The notes: a model not told the origin generated them from the sequence alone. DNA of 41,314 nucleotides from Planctomycetota bacterium (GCA_016793305.1 JAEUHU010000026.1:1-41314); one strand, 5' to 3'. Positions 7,084-16,039 are shown, counted from the stretch's first letter. Numbers and translations: made by a program.

Positions 7084-8417
7084 ATCCGGTCTTCGCGAAC
7101 TTCGTGACGTGGCTGCTGACGTTCGCCCTGCACTCGACGTTGGCGCTCGGTGGCGCCCTCGCGGTCGCGGCCCTGTTGCGCAACCGTGCGCTGCTGGTGC
7201 AGGAGGCGGCCTTGCGCTGGTCGATGTGGGCGGCGCTGGTCAGTGCGACCCTGCAGACCACGTTGCTCGGCTCGCCGTGGTCGTGGTTCGCGCCTCTCGC
7301 GCCGGAACCGGCGCCGGTCGTGCTGCTCGATCCGAGCCTGCCGCAGCTGTCGCTCGCGGCCGCGGCGCCGGCGGCGCCGGCTCCCATCGTCGCGGTCGCG
7401 ACGGTCGAAGCGGGATGGTCGTGGCAGGAACTGGTCGGTGTCGCCGCTCTGGTCGCCGCCGGCTTCGGCCTCGTCTGGCTGGTGCTCGTGCAGCGTCGCC
7501 TGCGCGCCTTGCTGGCGGGCCGGACCCCCGAGACCGAACCGCGTGTGCTGGCGATCGCCGCCCGCGCTGCGCGCAGCCTCGGTCTGCAGCAGTCGCCGCG
7601 TCTCAGCCGCAGCCCCGACCTGGCGACGCCGATCGCGTTCGGTTGGGTTCGCCCCGAGATCTGCCTGCCCGAACGCGTCGACGAGCTCGACGACGCGTCG
7701 CTGCGCGCGATGCTCGCGCACGAACTGGCGCACCTGCGTCGCGCCGATCCGGCGTGGATGTGGGCCGGGGCCTGCCTGCAGGCGCTGGTGCCGTGGCAGC
7801 CGCTGCTGTGGTTCGTGCGCCGCCGGTTCGCGGCGATCGTCGAACTGCAGTGCGACGCCGTGGCGGCGCGGCATGCCGGGCCGACCGCGGTGGCGCGCTG
7901 CCTGCTCGACGTCGCCGAATGGCTGCGGCCGCCGCGGCGTGAGCCGCTCGGTGCGCTCGGCATGGCGGCACGGCCGTCGGCGCTGCGGCAGCGCGTCGAG
8001 GCGGCGTTGCGCGGAGTGGTGCTCGGCGAGCCGCGGCCGCGCCGCGTGCACCTGCTCGGCGGGTTGCTGGCCGGCCTGCTGACGTTCGCGGCCCCCGGTC
8101 TCGCGACCGACGCCTCGGGTGCCTACGACGGCGGTCTGCGCGACGACGCCCCGACGACCCTGCCGGCGACCGCTCCGCCAGCCGATGCCGTGGGCGGGGC
8201 GGCGACCGCCGAGTTGCCGCTGCGCCAGCTGCTGGCGCAGCTGACCGCGCAGCAGCGCGAACTGCAGCGCGAGGCCGCCGAACTGCGCGCAGCGTTGCCC
8301 GCGTCCAACGATCCCGAAGTACGTGCCCTCGAAACGCTGCTGGCGAGCCGCCTGCAGCGCCTCGAGGACCAGCGGCAGCGCCTGGTCGCGTTGCTCACCG
8401 ACGAGAGTCCCCGTTAG
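7080..8417 (+). CDS. BlaR1-like M56 membrane metalloprotease
   Basis: 445 residues. N-terminal membrane helices lie around residues 8-33 and 45-65, another around 118-138 (VGVAALVAAGFGLVWLVLV), and a last one around 283-298. The gluzincin motif HELAH is at 214-218, followed by ELQCDAVAARH (255-265), the family's second-Glu helix. Together these place an M56 zinc protease on the cytoplasmic side. After the last helix comes only a short acidic region and a predicted coiled coil (about 330-440, LRQLLAQLTAQQRELQREAAEL). There is no penicillin-binding sensor domain, so the signal is not a beta-lactam sensed as in BlaR1. It is coupled to the repressor and 15 nt from the next gene. Confidence 0.9.
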   Translation: MNPVFANFVTWLLTFALHSTLALGGALAVAALLRNRALLVQEAALRWSMWAALVSATLQTTLLGSPWSWFAPLAPEPAPVVLLDPSLPQLSLAAAAPAAPAPIVAVATVEAGWSWQELVGVAALVAAGFGLVWLVLVQRRLRALLAGRTPETEPRVLAIAARAARSLGLQQSPRLSRSPDLATPIAFGWVRPEICLPERVDELDDASLRAMLAHELAHLRRADPAWMWAGACLQALVPWQPLLWFVRRRFAAIVELQCDAVAARHAGPTAVARCLLDVAEWLRPPRREPLGALGMAARPSALRQRVEAALRGVVLGEPRPRRVHLLGGLLAGLLTFAAPGLATDASGAYDGGLRDDAPTTLPATAPPADAVGGAATAELPLRQLLAQLTAQQRELQREAAELRAALPASNDPEVRALETLLASRLQRLEDQRQRLVALLTDESPR

Positions 8418-8432
8418 TCCCGAGGAGATGCC

Positions 8433-10148
8433 ATGACCCCGAAGATGTCGATCCGTGTCGCGACCGCCGCTCTGGTCGGTGCGATGTTCCTGCCGGCGCA
8501 GTCGCTAGCCGAAGGCCGGCGTCCGGCTGCGAAGGCCACTGCGAGCGCTGCCGAACGAGCCCAGGTCCGGCTCGCCGAGGTGATGGCGATGCTGCAGGAC
8601 GACACCCTGTCGCCTGAGCAGCGCGCCGAGGCGACGCGCAAGCTCGAAGAGGTGATGGCGGCACTCGCGGCCGCGAAGGCCGCGCCGGTCGCCGGCCAGC
8701 CGGCGCAGTCGACCGACAGCGCGAAGGCGAGCGAGCAGGTCGTGGTGGTTCGTTCGAGCCGCGACAGCAGTTCTGCACAGGACTCGCAGTCGTCGAGCTC
8801 GAGCTCCAGTTCGGGCTCCGGCTCGAGCCGTAGCGACACGGCGAAGGCGACCGACGAATCGAGCGGCCGCGCCAAGGGCAAGCGGCGCGCGCGGACCGTG
8901 CTGATGGTGCCGGGCGCTGCGGCCGAGACCACGCCGGCGCCGACGCAGCAGCCGGAACCGCCTGCGCCCGACTCGCGCATCCCCACTCCGCCGAAGTCCG
9001 CCAAGGCGCCCAAGGCGCCCAAGGCGCCGAAGCCGCCGAAGGCTCCTCGGGCCACGGGTGCTTTGCCTGACGCGGAGCCGCCCCCGCCGCCCGCCGAGGG
9101 CTCCGTGTTCGAAGTGTCGTCTCTCGAGCCCGGCACGTTCTTGCTCTCGACGGAGCCGCCGGAAGGCATGACCGCGGGCGTCTCGATCGAGCTCGCCGAG
9201 CCGATGGTGGTCTCGGAGGGGATGTTGCCGCTCGTGATCTCGGAGGAGCACTTGGTGGAAAGCTCGCAGCCGGACGACGTGACGGTGCGCGTGCGGGCCC
9301 AGGGTGTTCAGCCGCTGGTGCTCGAGAGCCTCGATGCGGACGGAAATCGCGCCCGGCTCCTCGCGCGGGTGCTCGAGATGCGCCGCGCGCAGGTCGACCA
9401 GGCAAGGGAGCTCGTGGACGTGGAACTGCATGGAACCATGCAGAGGGCCAAGGCGGACCTGGATCTGGCGAAGCTGGAGATCGAGGTCGCGCAGCGCGCG
9501 ATGGCCGAGGCGAAGGAACACATGCTCCGCGAGGTTGCCGCGGCGACCGAGGCCCAGCAGGAACTGGACGCTGACCGGGTCGCCATCCAGCGAGCCGTCG
9601 AGCGGAAGCGGGCTGCCGACGAACGCGCTGCTGCCGAGCGCGACTTGCCGCCTAGCCACGTGGAGCGGCACACCTTCGAGGTGCAGAAGAAGCAGGCGCG
9701 TACGAGTGCCCAGGATGCCGAGATCCGTGCGCTGGTCGAGGAGATGCGCGCCGAGATGCGCGAGATCCGTGCCCTGATGCGCGAGATGCGGGCGCACGCC
9801 GGTGCTGCTCCGGCCGCCGGGGACCGGCTGCTCTACGTCGACGAGCGGCGGGTCGAGACCACGGACGCGGCGATCGAGGCCGCGAAGGACGCACAAGGTG
9901 CCGGCCGGCCGGTCCGCCTGCGTTGGGCTGGCGAGAAGGCCGAGACGCGCGCGACCGAGGCGGCCCCGGCGCCCCGCGTGCGTTGGCTGCGCGCCGAGCC
10001 GGCGCCGAAGTCCAAGGACGCGGCGGGAACGTCGCCGAAGCCCGAGTGCGAAGCGGGAACGGCGCCGAAGCCCGCGTGCGAAGAGGAAGAGGTGAGGGTC
10101 TCGACGTCGGTCGGGGTCGCGACGTTCCCGGCTCTCGGCGGTCGCTGA
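8433..10148 (+). CDS. Secreted coiled-coil, low-complexity protein of the BlaI/M56 operon
   Basis: 571 residues. The signal peptide spans about 1-26 (AALVGAMFLPAQSLAE). It then has a helical segment, a Ser-rich run (about residues 112-132), a KAPKAPKAPKPPKAP tract (about 188-205), and a Glu/Ala/Arg-rich coiled coil (about 300-455, with EMRAEMREIRALMREMRAH repeats). The tail carries two 10-residue repeats of the type AGTxPKPxCE. GAGGAG five nt before the ATG is a good ribosome binding site. Its position, 15 nt after the M56 gene, and a second coiled coil in that protease suggest that the two interact in the periplasm. Function unknown. Confidence 0.8.
   Translation: MTPKMSIRVATAALVGAMFLPAQSLAEGRRPAAKATASAAERAQVRLAEVMAMLQDDTLSPEQRAEATRKLEEVMAALAAAKAAPVAGQPAQSTDSAKASEQVVVVRSSRDSSSAQDSQSSSSSSSSGSGSSRSDTAKATDESSGRAKGKRRARTVLMVPGAAAETTPAPTQQPEPPAPDSRIPTPPKSAKAPKAPKAPKPPKAPRATGALPDAEPPPPPAEGSVFEVSSLEPGTFLLSTEPPEGMTAGVSIELAEPMVVSEGMLPLVISEEHLVESSQPDDVTVRVRAQGVQPLVLESLDADGNRARLLARVLEMRRAQVDQARELVDVELHGTMQRAKADLDLAKLEIEVAQRAMAEAKEHMLREVAAATEAQQELDADRVAIQRAVERKRAADERAAAERDLPPSHVERHTFEVQKKQARTSAQDAEIRALVEEMRAEMREIRALMREMRAHAGAAPAAGDRLLYVDERRVETTDAAIEAAKDAQGAGRPVRLRWAGEKAETRATEAAPAPRVRWLRAEPAPKSKDAAGTSPKPECEAGTAPKPACEEEEVRVSTSVGVATFPALGGR
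10023..10082 (+). repeat. Two tandem 30-bp repeats inside the coiled-coil gene
   Basis: Two adjacent 30-bp units differ at only two bases and encode AGTSPKPECE and AGTAPKPACE. A recent in-frame duplication is likely. Confidence 0.75.
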
Positions 10149-10157
10149 TCCGAACGG

Positions 10158-11036
10158 TCAGCGCCCGTCCGCCGCGGCCGCGATCTCGTCGTCGCCCACG
10201 TCGCGGCCGAACGGATCGTCCTCGCCGGCGCGCAGGCGCCGCAGCACGACGGCCGCGAACTGGTTCTGCGGGTTGGCCGCCACCGCGCGTTCGAGCCAGG
10301 CGATCGCCTGCTCGCGCTTCTTCTGCAGGTGGCAGGCCATCGCCGCGAACACCGACGGCCGTTCGTCGTCGGCCAGTGCGCCGGCCGCGAACGTGAAGTG
10401 CTCGAGGGCCTTCGCCGGATCGTGGCCGAGCAGCCGCGGCGCCAGCAGCTTGCGCAGGCCGACCGCGACGTGCACGCGCGGATCGCCCTCGGCGAGCTCG
10501 GCGGCCCGCTGCAGGGCCGTGTGGATGCGCGAATTCCACTGCAGGGCACTGCCGAGTCCGGTGATGCGCTGCCCGAGCAGGGCGGCTTCGAGCCGGCACA
10601 GCTCGGCGCCGTCGTCGCCGCGCTCGCGCGCCTGCTGGACCGCGGCGAGGCCCAGCGCGACGTCGGCCTCGATCTCGCGCGGCAGCTCGGCGTAGGTCGG
10701 CTCGCCGACCCGCAGGCCGCGGCGGTGCGAACGGGCGAGGGCGCGTTCGAGGTGGGCCTCGGCGAGCAGGCGCCACGGCGAAGGGTCGGCAGCGGCATCG
10801 GGTGCCGCCGTGCGGGCGGTCAGCTGCTGCACGACCGCGTCCAGGGGTGCCGGGGAGCAGCTGCGTCGCGCCGCGACGAGCTGGGTGCGCAGGGCGTCGG
10901 GTGCCGGGGCCGTGGCCGGCCCGGCCCCGCTCGGGATCGCCACGTCCTCGTGGGCGCGTGCGCCGAGCAGGATCCAGGCGGAGCCGGCGAGGCCGAGGGC
11001 GGCAGCGACGCAGAGCACGGGCACGAGTCGGGTCAT
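10158..11036 (-). CDS. Membrane-anchored TPR-like protein, last gene of the glc operon
   Basis: 292 residues. Residues 1-28 form a signal anchor (LVPVLCVAAALGLAGSAWILL). The rest is helical: alanine-rich helices, then TPR-like units such as DPAKALEHFTFAAGALADDERPSVFAAMACHLQKKREQAIAWLERAVAANPQNQFAAVVLRRL. TPR proteins usually bind other proteins. Its ATG overlaps the glcF stop (ATGA), so it is co-expressed with the glycolate oxidase genes, an unusual partner. The stop is 9 nt from that of the convergent gene. Function unknown. Confidence 0.75.
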   Translation of the reverse strand: MTRLVPVLCVAAALGLAGSAWILLGARAHEDVAIPSGAGPATAPAPDALRTQLVAARRSCSPAPLDAVVQQLTARTAAPDAAADPSPWRLLAEAHLERALARSHRRGLRVGEPTYAELPREIEADVALGLAAVQQARERGDDGAELCRLEAALLGQRITGLGSALQWNSRIHTALQRAAELAEGDPRVHVAVGLRKLLAPRLLGHDPAKALEHFTFAAGALADDERPSVFAAMACHLQKKREQAIAWLERAVAANPQNQFAAVVLRRLRAGEDDPFGRDVGDDEIAAAADGR

Positions 11037-12313
11037 GGCGGGGGCAGCAGCAGTTCGATCGGGTGGCGGACCTCGGCACGGTGGCCGATCCGGCGCAGAT
11101 GGCTGTCGATCTGCAGCATGCACCCGGGATTGCCGGTCACCACCAGGTCGACGTCCGCGCGGGCCAGGCTTTCGACCTTGCGGCGACCTATTTCGCCAGC
11201 GAGCTCCGGTTGCAGCAGGTTGTAGATGCCCGCCGAGCCGCAGCAGTCCTCCGGGCGTTCGTGCGGGACCAACTCGAGCAAAGGCACCTGGGCGAGCAGC
11301 TGCCGCGGCTGCTGGCGCACGCCCTGGCCGTGGCAGAGGTGGCACGGGTCGTCGTAGGCGGCGCGGGCCGGGTGCGCGCGGGGTGTCGCGGTCAGGCCCT
11401 CCTTGGCGAGGAACTCGGTGACGTCCCGGCACTTGCCGGCGAACGCGGCCCCTTCGGCCGTGCCGAGCAGGTGGCCGTATTCCTTCATCGCGCAGCCGCA
11501 GCCGGCGGAGTTGTTCAACACCACGTCGGCGTGGGCGAACGCGGCGACGTTCGCCCGCGCGAGTTCGCGCGCCGCGTCGGGCAGGCCGGCGTGCACCAGC
11601 AGGGCGCCGCAGCAGCGCTGGGCGGCCGGCACGTCGACGTCGAAGCCGTTCTGCAGCAGCACCTGCAAGGTCGCGCGGTTGACGCGGCCGAACACCGGCT
11701 CCATCACGCAACCGGTGAACAAGGCCACGCGCACCGAGCGGCGCGCGACCCCGGCCGGCGGCGTGTGCAGGCCGGTCGGCAGCGGGCGCCGTTCGTGCGC
11801 GTTCGGGACCTTCGGTGCCAGCGCCGCCAGCTGGCGCGGCAGCAGCCGGAGGCGCGTCGCGAGCCAGCGCAGGCCGAGCCGCTCGGCGAGGCGCAGCAGC
11901 GCGAAGGTGAACCGCAGGCGCCGCTGGTGGGCGACCACGTGGCGCAGCAGGAAGCGCACGAGCCACGGCCCGAGGCCACGTTTGGGCCGTTGCCGTTCGA
12001 GCTCGGCGCGCGTGCTCTCGAGCACTTCGCCGTAGCGAACGCCGGACGGGCACGCCGTCTCGCAGGCACGGCAGTCGAGGCAGCGATCGAGGAACGGCCG
12101 GATCGCCTGCGGATCCTGCAGCCGACCTTCGGCCAGCGCGCGCATCAGGTAGATGCGGCCGCGCGGCGAATCGGCTTCGACGCCTAGCACCTGGTAGGTG
12201 GGGCACGCCGGCAGGCACAGGCCGCAGTGCACGCAGTCGAGCGTGCGCGCGTAGGTCGAGACGCGCTGGGGGCCGGCGTTCGCAGCGTGGCAGGGTTCAG
12301 GCGAAGCGGCCAT
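11033..12313 (-). CDS. glcF: Glycolate (or D-lactate) oxidase iron-sulfur subunit GlcF
   Basis: 426 residues, normal for GlcF. Two 4Fe-4S ferredoxin-type clusters are visible: CVHCGLCLPACP (from Cys 27) and CLDCRACETACPSG. Two CCG domains follow: FTGCVMEP...QRCCGALLVHAG and DDPCHLCHGQG...EDCCGSAGIYN. The subunit passes electrons from the flavin subunits GlcD/GlcE to the membrane quinone pool. The ATG chosen overlaps the glcE stop by 17 nt and leaves the first Cys motif 26 residues in; an upstream in-frame extension lies within glcE and is rejected. It is translationally coupled to the TPR-like gene downstream. Confidence 0.93.
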   Translation of the reverse strand: MAASPEPCHAANAGPQRVSTYARTLDCVHCGLCLPACPTYQVLGVEADSPRGRIYLMRALAEGRLQDPQAIRPFLDRCLDCRACETACPSGVRYGEVLESTRAELERQRPKRGLGPWLVRFLLRHVVAHQRRLRFTFALLRLAERLGLRWLATRLRLLPRQLAALAPKVPNAHERRPLPTGLHTPPAGVARRSVRVALFTGCVMEPVFGRVNRATLQVLLQNGFDVDVPAAQRCCGALLVHAGLPDAARELARANVAAFAHADVVLNNSAGCGCAMKEYGHLLGTAEGAAFAGKCRDVTEFLAKEGLTATPRAHPARAAYDDPCHLCHGQGVRQQPRQLLAQVPLLELVPHERPEDCCGSAGIYNLLQPELAGEIGRRKVESLARADVDLVVTGNPGCMLQIDSHLRRIGHRAEVRHPIELLLPPP

Positions 12314-13352
12314 GCGGGTCGAAGGTGCGCACGAGGTCGCGCGTGAGACGGTCGAACGTGGGGTCCAGAGGGGTGCTGCGCCCGCGGCGCGCCGGCGGAC
12401 CACCGACGATGCGGGCGCCGAGCGACAGCCTCGGCAGGACCGCTAGCGTGGCGTCGCTGCTCGCGGCGTCGGCGAGGGCGAGTTCGCAGCGGTTGCCGCC
12501 GTGCCACAGCAGGGTGCGGGCGGTCGGAGCAGCGGCGAGCAGGGCGGGCAGCTGGCCAGGCAGCACCTGCATGGCGAGCACTTCGTCGCGCGGATCGACG
12601 GTCGCGTGGTCGCGCCACGTGCGGTCGCTCGCGGTGAGGTCGTGCGTCCGCACCAGCTCGCCCACGAACGCACTGCGCCCGCCGATGCGGCCGCGCACCG
12701 TGGCACCGCTCTCGTGGTGCCATTCGAGCTGCAACGCGAGCACGCCGGTGGCGAGCTGCCGCAGTCGTTGCACCAGCGCGATCGCCTCGGCCAACGAGAG
12801 CCCGCCGTTCTCGAACCACTGTTCGGCGCGTGGTCGAGGCTTGAGCCGCAGGTGCAGGCGCGTGATCACGAACAGTCGCCCAACGCTGCCGACCACGAGC
12901 TTGTGCACGTCGAAGCCGGCGACGCTCTTCACGACGCGGGCACCGGAGCGGAAGCGCGTGCCGTCGGCGAGCACCGCTTCGGCGCCGAGCAGCAGCGAGC
13001 GCGGGCCCGCACCACCGGGGGCGGCGGCACCGATCGGATCGGCGGCGAACAGGCCACCGAGCGTGCCCTGGCCCGGACACGGCAGTTCGAGGCCGAGCGG
13101 CCCGAGCGCTGCGTCGAGTTCGTGGCGCGGTACGCCGCAGTCGACCGAGCAGGTCTGGTCCGGGCCGTCGAGCCGCTCGATCGACGCGATCCCGTCGAGT
13201 CGCACGCGCAGCGCGTCGCCGGCCTCGGGCAGGCGGTGCTGGCGGGAACCGCCGCCGACCAGCCGGACCCGGCCCGTGGTCGCGCGCAGCAGCTCCTGCA
13301 GTTCGTCGTGCGAACGCGGCGCTGCCGAGCGGAGCTCCGGGGTCGTGCTCAT
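12297..13352 (-). CDS. glcE: Glycolate oxidase FAD-binding subunit GlcE
   Basis: 351 residues, the usual GlcE length. An FAD_binding_4-type region covers about 15-170: VRLVGGGSRQH, then SVDCGVPRHELDAAL, GLELPCPGQGTLGGLFAADPIGA, and the PCMH-type segment RFRSGARVVKSVAGFDVHKLVVGSVG typical of GlcE. GlcE pairs with GlcD in the membrane-bound enzyme that oxidises glycolate to glyoxylate. The start overlaps the glcD stop (ATGA) and the end overlaps glcF, so the three are translationally coupled. Electron acceptor and substrate preference cannot be read from the sequence. Confidence 0.92.
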   Translation of the reverse strand: MSTTPELRSAAPRSHDELQELLRATTGRVRLVGGGSRQHRLPEAGDALRVRLDGIASIERLDGPDQTCSVDCGVPRHELDAALGPLGLELPCPGQGTLGGLFAADPIGAAAPGGAGPRSLLLGAEAVLADGTRFRSGARVVKSVAGFDVHKLVVGSVGRLFVITRLHLRLKPRPRAEQWFENGGLSLAEAIALVQRLRQLATGVLALQLEWHHESGATVRGRIGGRSAFVGELVRTHDLTASDRTWRDHATVDPRDEVLAMQVLPGQLPALLAAAPTARTLLWHGGNRCELALADAASSDATLAVLPRLSLGARIVGGPPARRGRSTPLDPTFDRLTRDLVRTFDPHGRFA

Positions 13353-14803
13353 CGGTCCGACTCCGGATCGAGCACCTTGGCGACCATCTGCGGCCACTTC
13401 GCCACCTCGGCGCAGGCGCCGCGCGACGGCAGCACCTTGCCCGGGTTGCACAGGCCGCGCGGGTTGAACACCGAGCGCACCCGCTGCATCACCTCGAGGT
13501 CGGTGTCGCCGTACATCATGCGCACGTGGTCGAGCTTCTCGGTGCCGATGCCGTGCTCGCCGGAGATGCTGCCGCCGAGGTCGACGCACAGCTGCAGGAT
13601 CTCGTGGCCCGCGGCGATCGTGCGCGCCGTCTGCTGCGGGTCGCGGCCGTCGTAGCTGATGTTCGGGTGCAGGTTGCCGTCGCCGGCGTGGAACACGTTG
13701 GTCATCACGACGCCGTGCTTGCTCCCGATCGCGGCGATGCCGGCGAGTGCTTCCTCGAGACGGGTGCGCGGCACCACGCCGTCGAGCACGTAGAGGTCGG
13801 TGTTCAGGCGCCCCATCGCACCGAACGCGCCCTTCCGGCCCTTCCAGAGCCGTTTCCGCTCGTTCGGGTCGCTCGCCTCCTCGACGCGCAGGGCGCCGTG
13901 CCGCGCGAAGCACGAACGCACCTCCGCCGCTTCCTCGGCGAGCACGTCGTGCGGCCCGTCGAGCTCGACCAGCAGCACCGCGGCGGCGTCCTCGGGATAG
14001 CCGGCGCGGTAGACCGACGCCTCGACCGCGCGGATCGTCGCCTGGTCGAGGATCTCGAGCGCCGCCGGCACGAGGCCCGCCGCGACGAGGTCGCTGACCG
14101 CGCGACACGCCGCGGGCATCGACGCGAACGCGCCGAGCAGCGTGCGCACGGACTCCTGGTCGCGGCACAGTCGCACCGTGATCTCGGTGGCGATGCCGAA
14201 GGTGCCCTCGCTGCCGCAGAACACGCCGAGCAGGTCGAGTTCGCCGGGGCTGCGTGGACCGGCCGGGCCACCGAGCCGCAGCAGTTCGCCGTCCGGCAAC
14301 ACCACCAGCGCGCCGAGCACGTGGTCGACGGTCATGCCGTACTTGAAGCAGTGCGGGCCGCCGCTGTTCTCGGCCAGGTTGCCGCCGATCGTGCACACCG
14401 ACTGGCTGCTCGGGTCGGGTGCGTAGTGCAGGCCGTGCCGGTGCACTGCCTGGGTCAGGTCGAGGTTGACGACGCCCGGTTGCACGACCGCGTAGAGGTC
14501 GTCGGTCGCGACGTGCAGCACCTTGCGCATGCGCGCGAGGTCGATCACCACCGCGTCGGCACCGGCGGTCGGGCCACCGCTGAGGCACGTCCCCGCACCG
14601 CGTGGCACGAACGGCACGCCGGCACCCGCCAGCAGGCGGACCACGGCTTGCACTTCGGCAGTCGTCTCCGGCAACGCCACCGCGCGTGGTCGACTGCGAT
14701 GCACCGTGAACCCGTCGCACTCCCAGGCCAGCAGGGCATCCGCCGAAGTGAGCACCCGGGCGGTGCCGAGCGCGCCGGCGAGCTGCGATTCGATCGTTGC
14801 CAT
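13349..14803 (-). CDS. glcD: Glycolate/D-lactate oxidase FAD subunit GlcD
   Basis: 484 residues. The FAD_binding_4 domain has VPFVPRGAGTCLSGG (PP loop), DDLYAVVQPGVVNLDL and CTIGGNLAENSGGPHCFKYGMT. The FAD-oxidase C-terminal domain holds NVFHAGDGNLHPNI and GGSISGEHGIGTEK, with the conserved His residues. It is the catalytic flavin subunit that takes hydride from an alpha-hydroxy acid. It is the first gene of glcDEF-TPR. The glcEF partners favour glycolate over D-lactate, but both are possible. The start ATG is 14 nt from a putative -10; the much longer open frame upstream is out of context. Confidence 0.94.
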   Translation of the reverse strand: MATIESQLAGALGTARVLTSADALLAWECDGFTVHRSRPRAVALPETTAEVQAVVRLLAGAGVPFVPRGAGTCLSGGPTAGADAVVIDLARMRKVLHVATDDLYAVVQPGVVNLDLTQAVHRHGLHYAPDPSSQSVCTIGGNLAENSGGPHCFKYGMTVDHVLGALVVLPDGELLRLGGPAGPRSPGELDLLGVFCGSEGTFGIATEITVRLCRDQESVRTLLGAFASMPAACRAVSDLVAAGLVPAALEILDQATIRAVEASVYRAGYPEDAAAVLLVELDGPHDVLAEEAAEVRSCFARHGALRVEEASDPNERKRLWKGRKGAFGAMGRLNTDLYVLDGVVPRTRLEEALAGIAAIGSKHGVVMTNVFHAGDGNLHPNISYDGRDPQQTARTIAAGHEILQLCVDLGGSISGEHGIGTEKLDHVRMMYGDTDLEVMQRVRSVFNPRGLCNPGKVLPSRGACAEVAKWPQMVAKVLDPESDR

Positions 14804-14817
14804 GGACGGGTTGCCCG

Positions 14818-14823
14818 AGCATA
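14818..14823 (-). promoter_or_regulatory. Putative -10 element (TATGCT) for the glcDEF operon
   Basis: On the reverse strand GCTATGCT lies 14 nt before the glcD ATG, in line with the GCTANNNT elements before other genes here. The expected leader is very short. Confidence 0.4.
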
Positions 14824-14875
14824 GCCACCTGCTCAGGACGTTCCGCACGGTCAAGGTCCGCGCCCGGAACTGCCG

Positions 14876-16024
14876 ATGGCGAGCTGTCGCATGCCCCAGG
14901 TCCAGGTCAAGAAGGTCGTCGCCGTCTGCTTCCTGGAAGCAGTCAAGCTGGCTCTCGACCAACTCGGCGCACACCGGCTCGAGCTGTCGCAGCAGGGCGT
15001 GAAGGGGTCGCCGGACCTGGTGCGCATCTACGGGGACGTGCGGCGCCTGCGCGACTACCTGCAGCGTTGCATCGGTGCTTGCAAGGACGTCGTCGACCTC
15101 GACATGGCCTCGCCGGATGCCAGTCTGCTGGTCGGCTGTTGTCGCCGATCGGTCGAGGCCATCGAGCTGCGCCTGTCCGAACAGGCCGTGCCGCCCGACG
15201 AACGCCAATGGCTGCAGAAGAAGCGCCAGGTGATCGCCGACTGGGCTGTCGAGCTCGCCGAGAAGCCGTTGACCGAGTTGCCGCTGCCGAAGCTGTCGCC
15301 GGTCCAATCGGAGACCTCGCGGGCCCTGACCACGCGGCTGCAGAACAAGGTGTTCGGCGACGTGCGCGATCGACCGAAGATCGTGGCGCCGAACAGCCAG
15401 GGGCCGAGCATGACCGCGGGCCTGCAGAGCTTCGCCGAGCAGATCGTCGCGATGGACCCGGACGCCACCGAGGACGACGGCTCGGCACCGGTGGCGCCGT
15501 TCGTGGCGCCGCACGGCGCGCCCGCCGGCGGCCAATCGTCGTTCGTGCGTGGGGTGCCGACGCACCCCAACGGGCAGCCGGTGCTCGACCACCACAAGCT
15601 GCACGACCCCCGCCTGCGTGCGCTCGCCGCGGTCGACTCCCGCGCCTACGAGCGCGCGGTCGAGTCCAACGACCACCGGCTCGCGACCGTGCTGCTGGCG
15701 TCCTTGCTGGAGGCCGCCCTCGTCGACTACGCGGTGCCGCGCCGCGGCGAACTGGCCGTGACGGGTTCGCCAGAGACCTGGAACCTGCAGGACCTGCTGC
15801 TGAAGGCGCTCGGGGATCGCGCCGCTGCGCCGGATCGAGCGCTCGCATTCCATCTGTTCGCATCGCGCAACCTGCTGCGTCCCGCCCTGCAGCTGGTGAC
15901 GCCAGCGGTGGTCACCCAGGCGAGCTTCGAACGGATGCGCGAGTTCGTGCAGCGTGCCTTGCACGAACTCGGGTTCGGGTCTTCGACCGGCGTGGCTTCG
16001 CCGGCCGCATCGCTCGACCCCTGA
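14876..16024 (+). CDS. Hypothetical protein, divergent from glcD
   Basis: 382 residues, no signal peptide or membrane helix, so probably cytoplasmic. Residues 1-130 look helical (VKKVVAVCFLEAVKLALDQLGAHRLELSQQG, later SVEAIELRLSEQAVPPDERQWLQKKRQVIADWAVEL). Residues 170-235 are a Pro/Ala/Gly-rich linker. A second helical domain (about 240-370: RAYERAVESNDHRLATVLLASLLEAALVDYAVP ... LHELGFG) resembles in pattern the C-terminal helical parts of uncharacterised proteins that handle abortive or stress responses, but I cannot name a family. A second ATG five codons in (MPQVQVKKV) may be the real start. It converges with the dipeptidase gene, 15 nt apart. Confidence 0.7.
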   Translation: MASCRMPQVQVKKVVAVCFLEAVKLALDQLGAHRLELSQQGVKGSPDLVRIYGDVRRLRDYLQRCIGACKDVVDLDMASPDASLLVGCCRRSVEAIELRLSEQAVPPDERQWLQKKRQVIADWAVELAEKPLTELPLPKLSPVQSETSRALTTRLQNKVFGDVRDRPKIVAPNSQGPSMTAGLQSFAEQIVAMDPDATEDDGSAPVAPFVAPHGAPAGGQSSFVRGVPTHPNGQPVLDHHKLHDPRLRALAAVDSRAYERAVESNDHRLATVLLASLLEAALVDYAVPRRGELAVTGSPETWNLQDLLLKALGDRAAAPDRALAFHLFASRNLLRPALQLVTPAVVTQASFERMREFVQRALHELGFGSSTGVASPAASLDP

Positions 16025-16039
16025 CGAGCTGCGACCGCG

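Noticed and set aside
10143..10163. CGCTGA/TCAGCG hairpin between convergent stops
   Set aside because: Half of the stem is just the two facing stop codons, which always pair; not enough for a terminator call.
13526..14824. 432-codon forward frame over glcD
   Set aside because: Antisense to a clear GlcD; no motif, biased composition.
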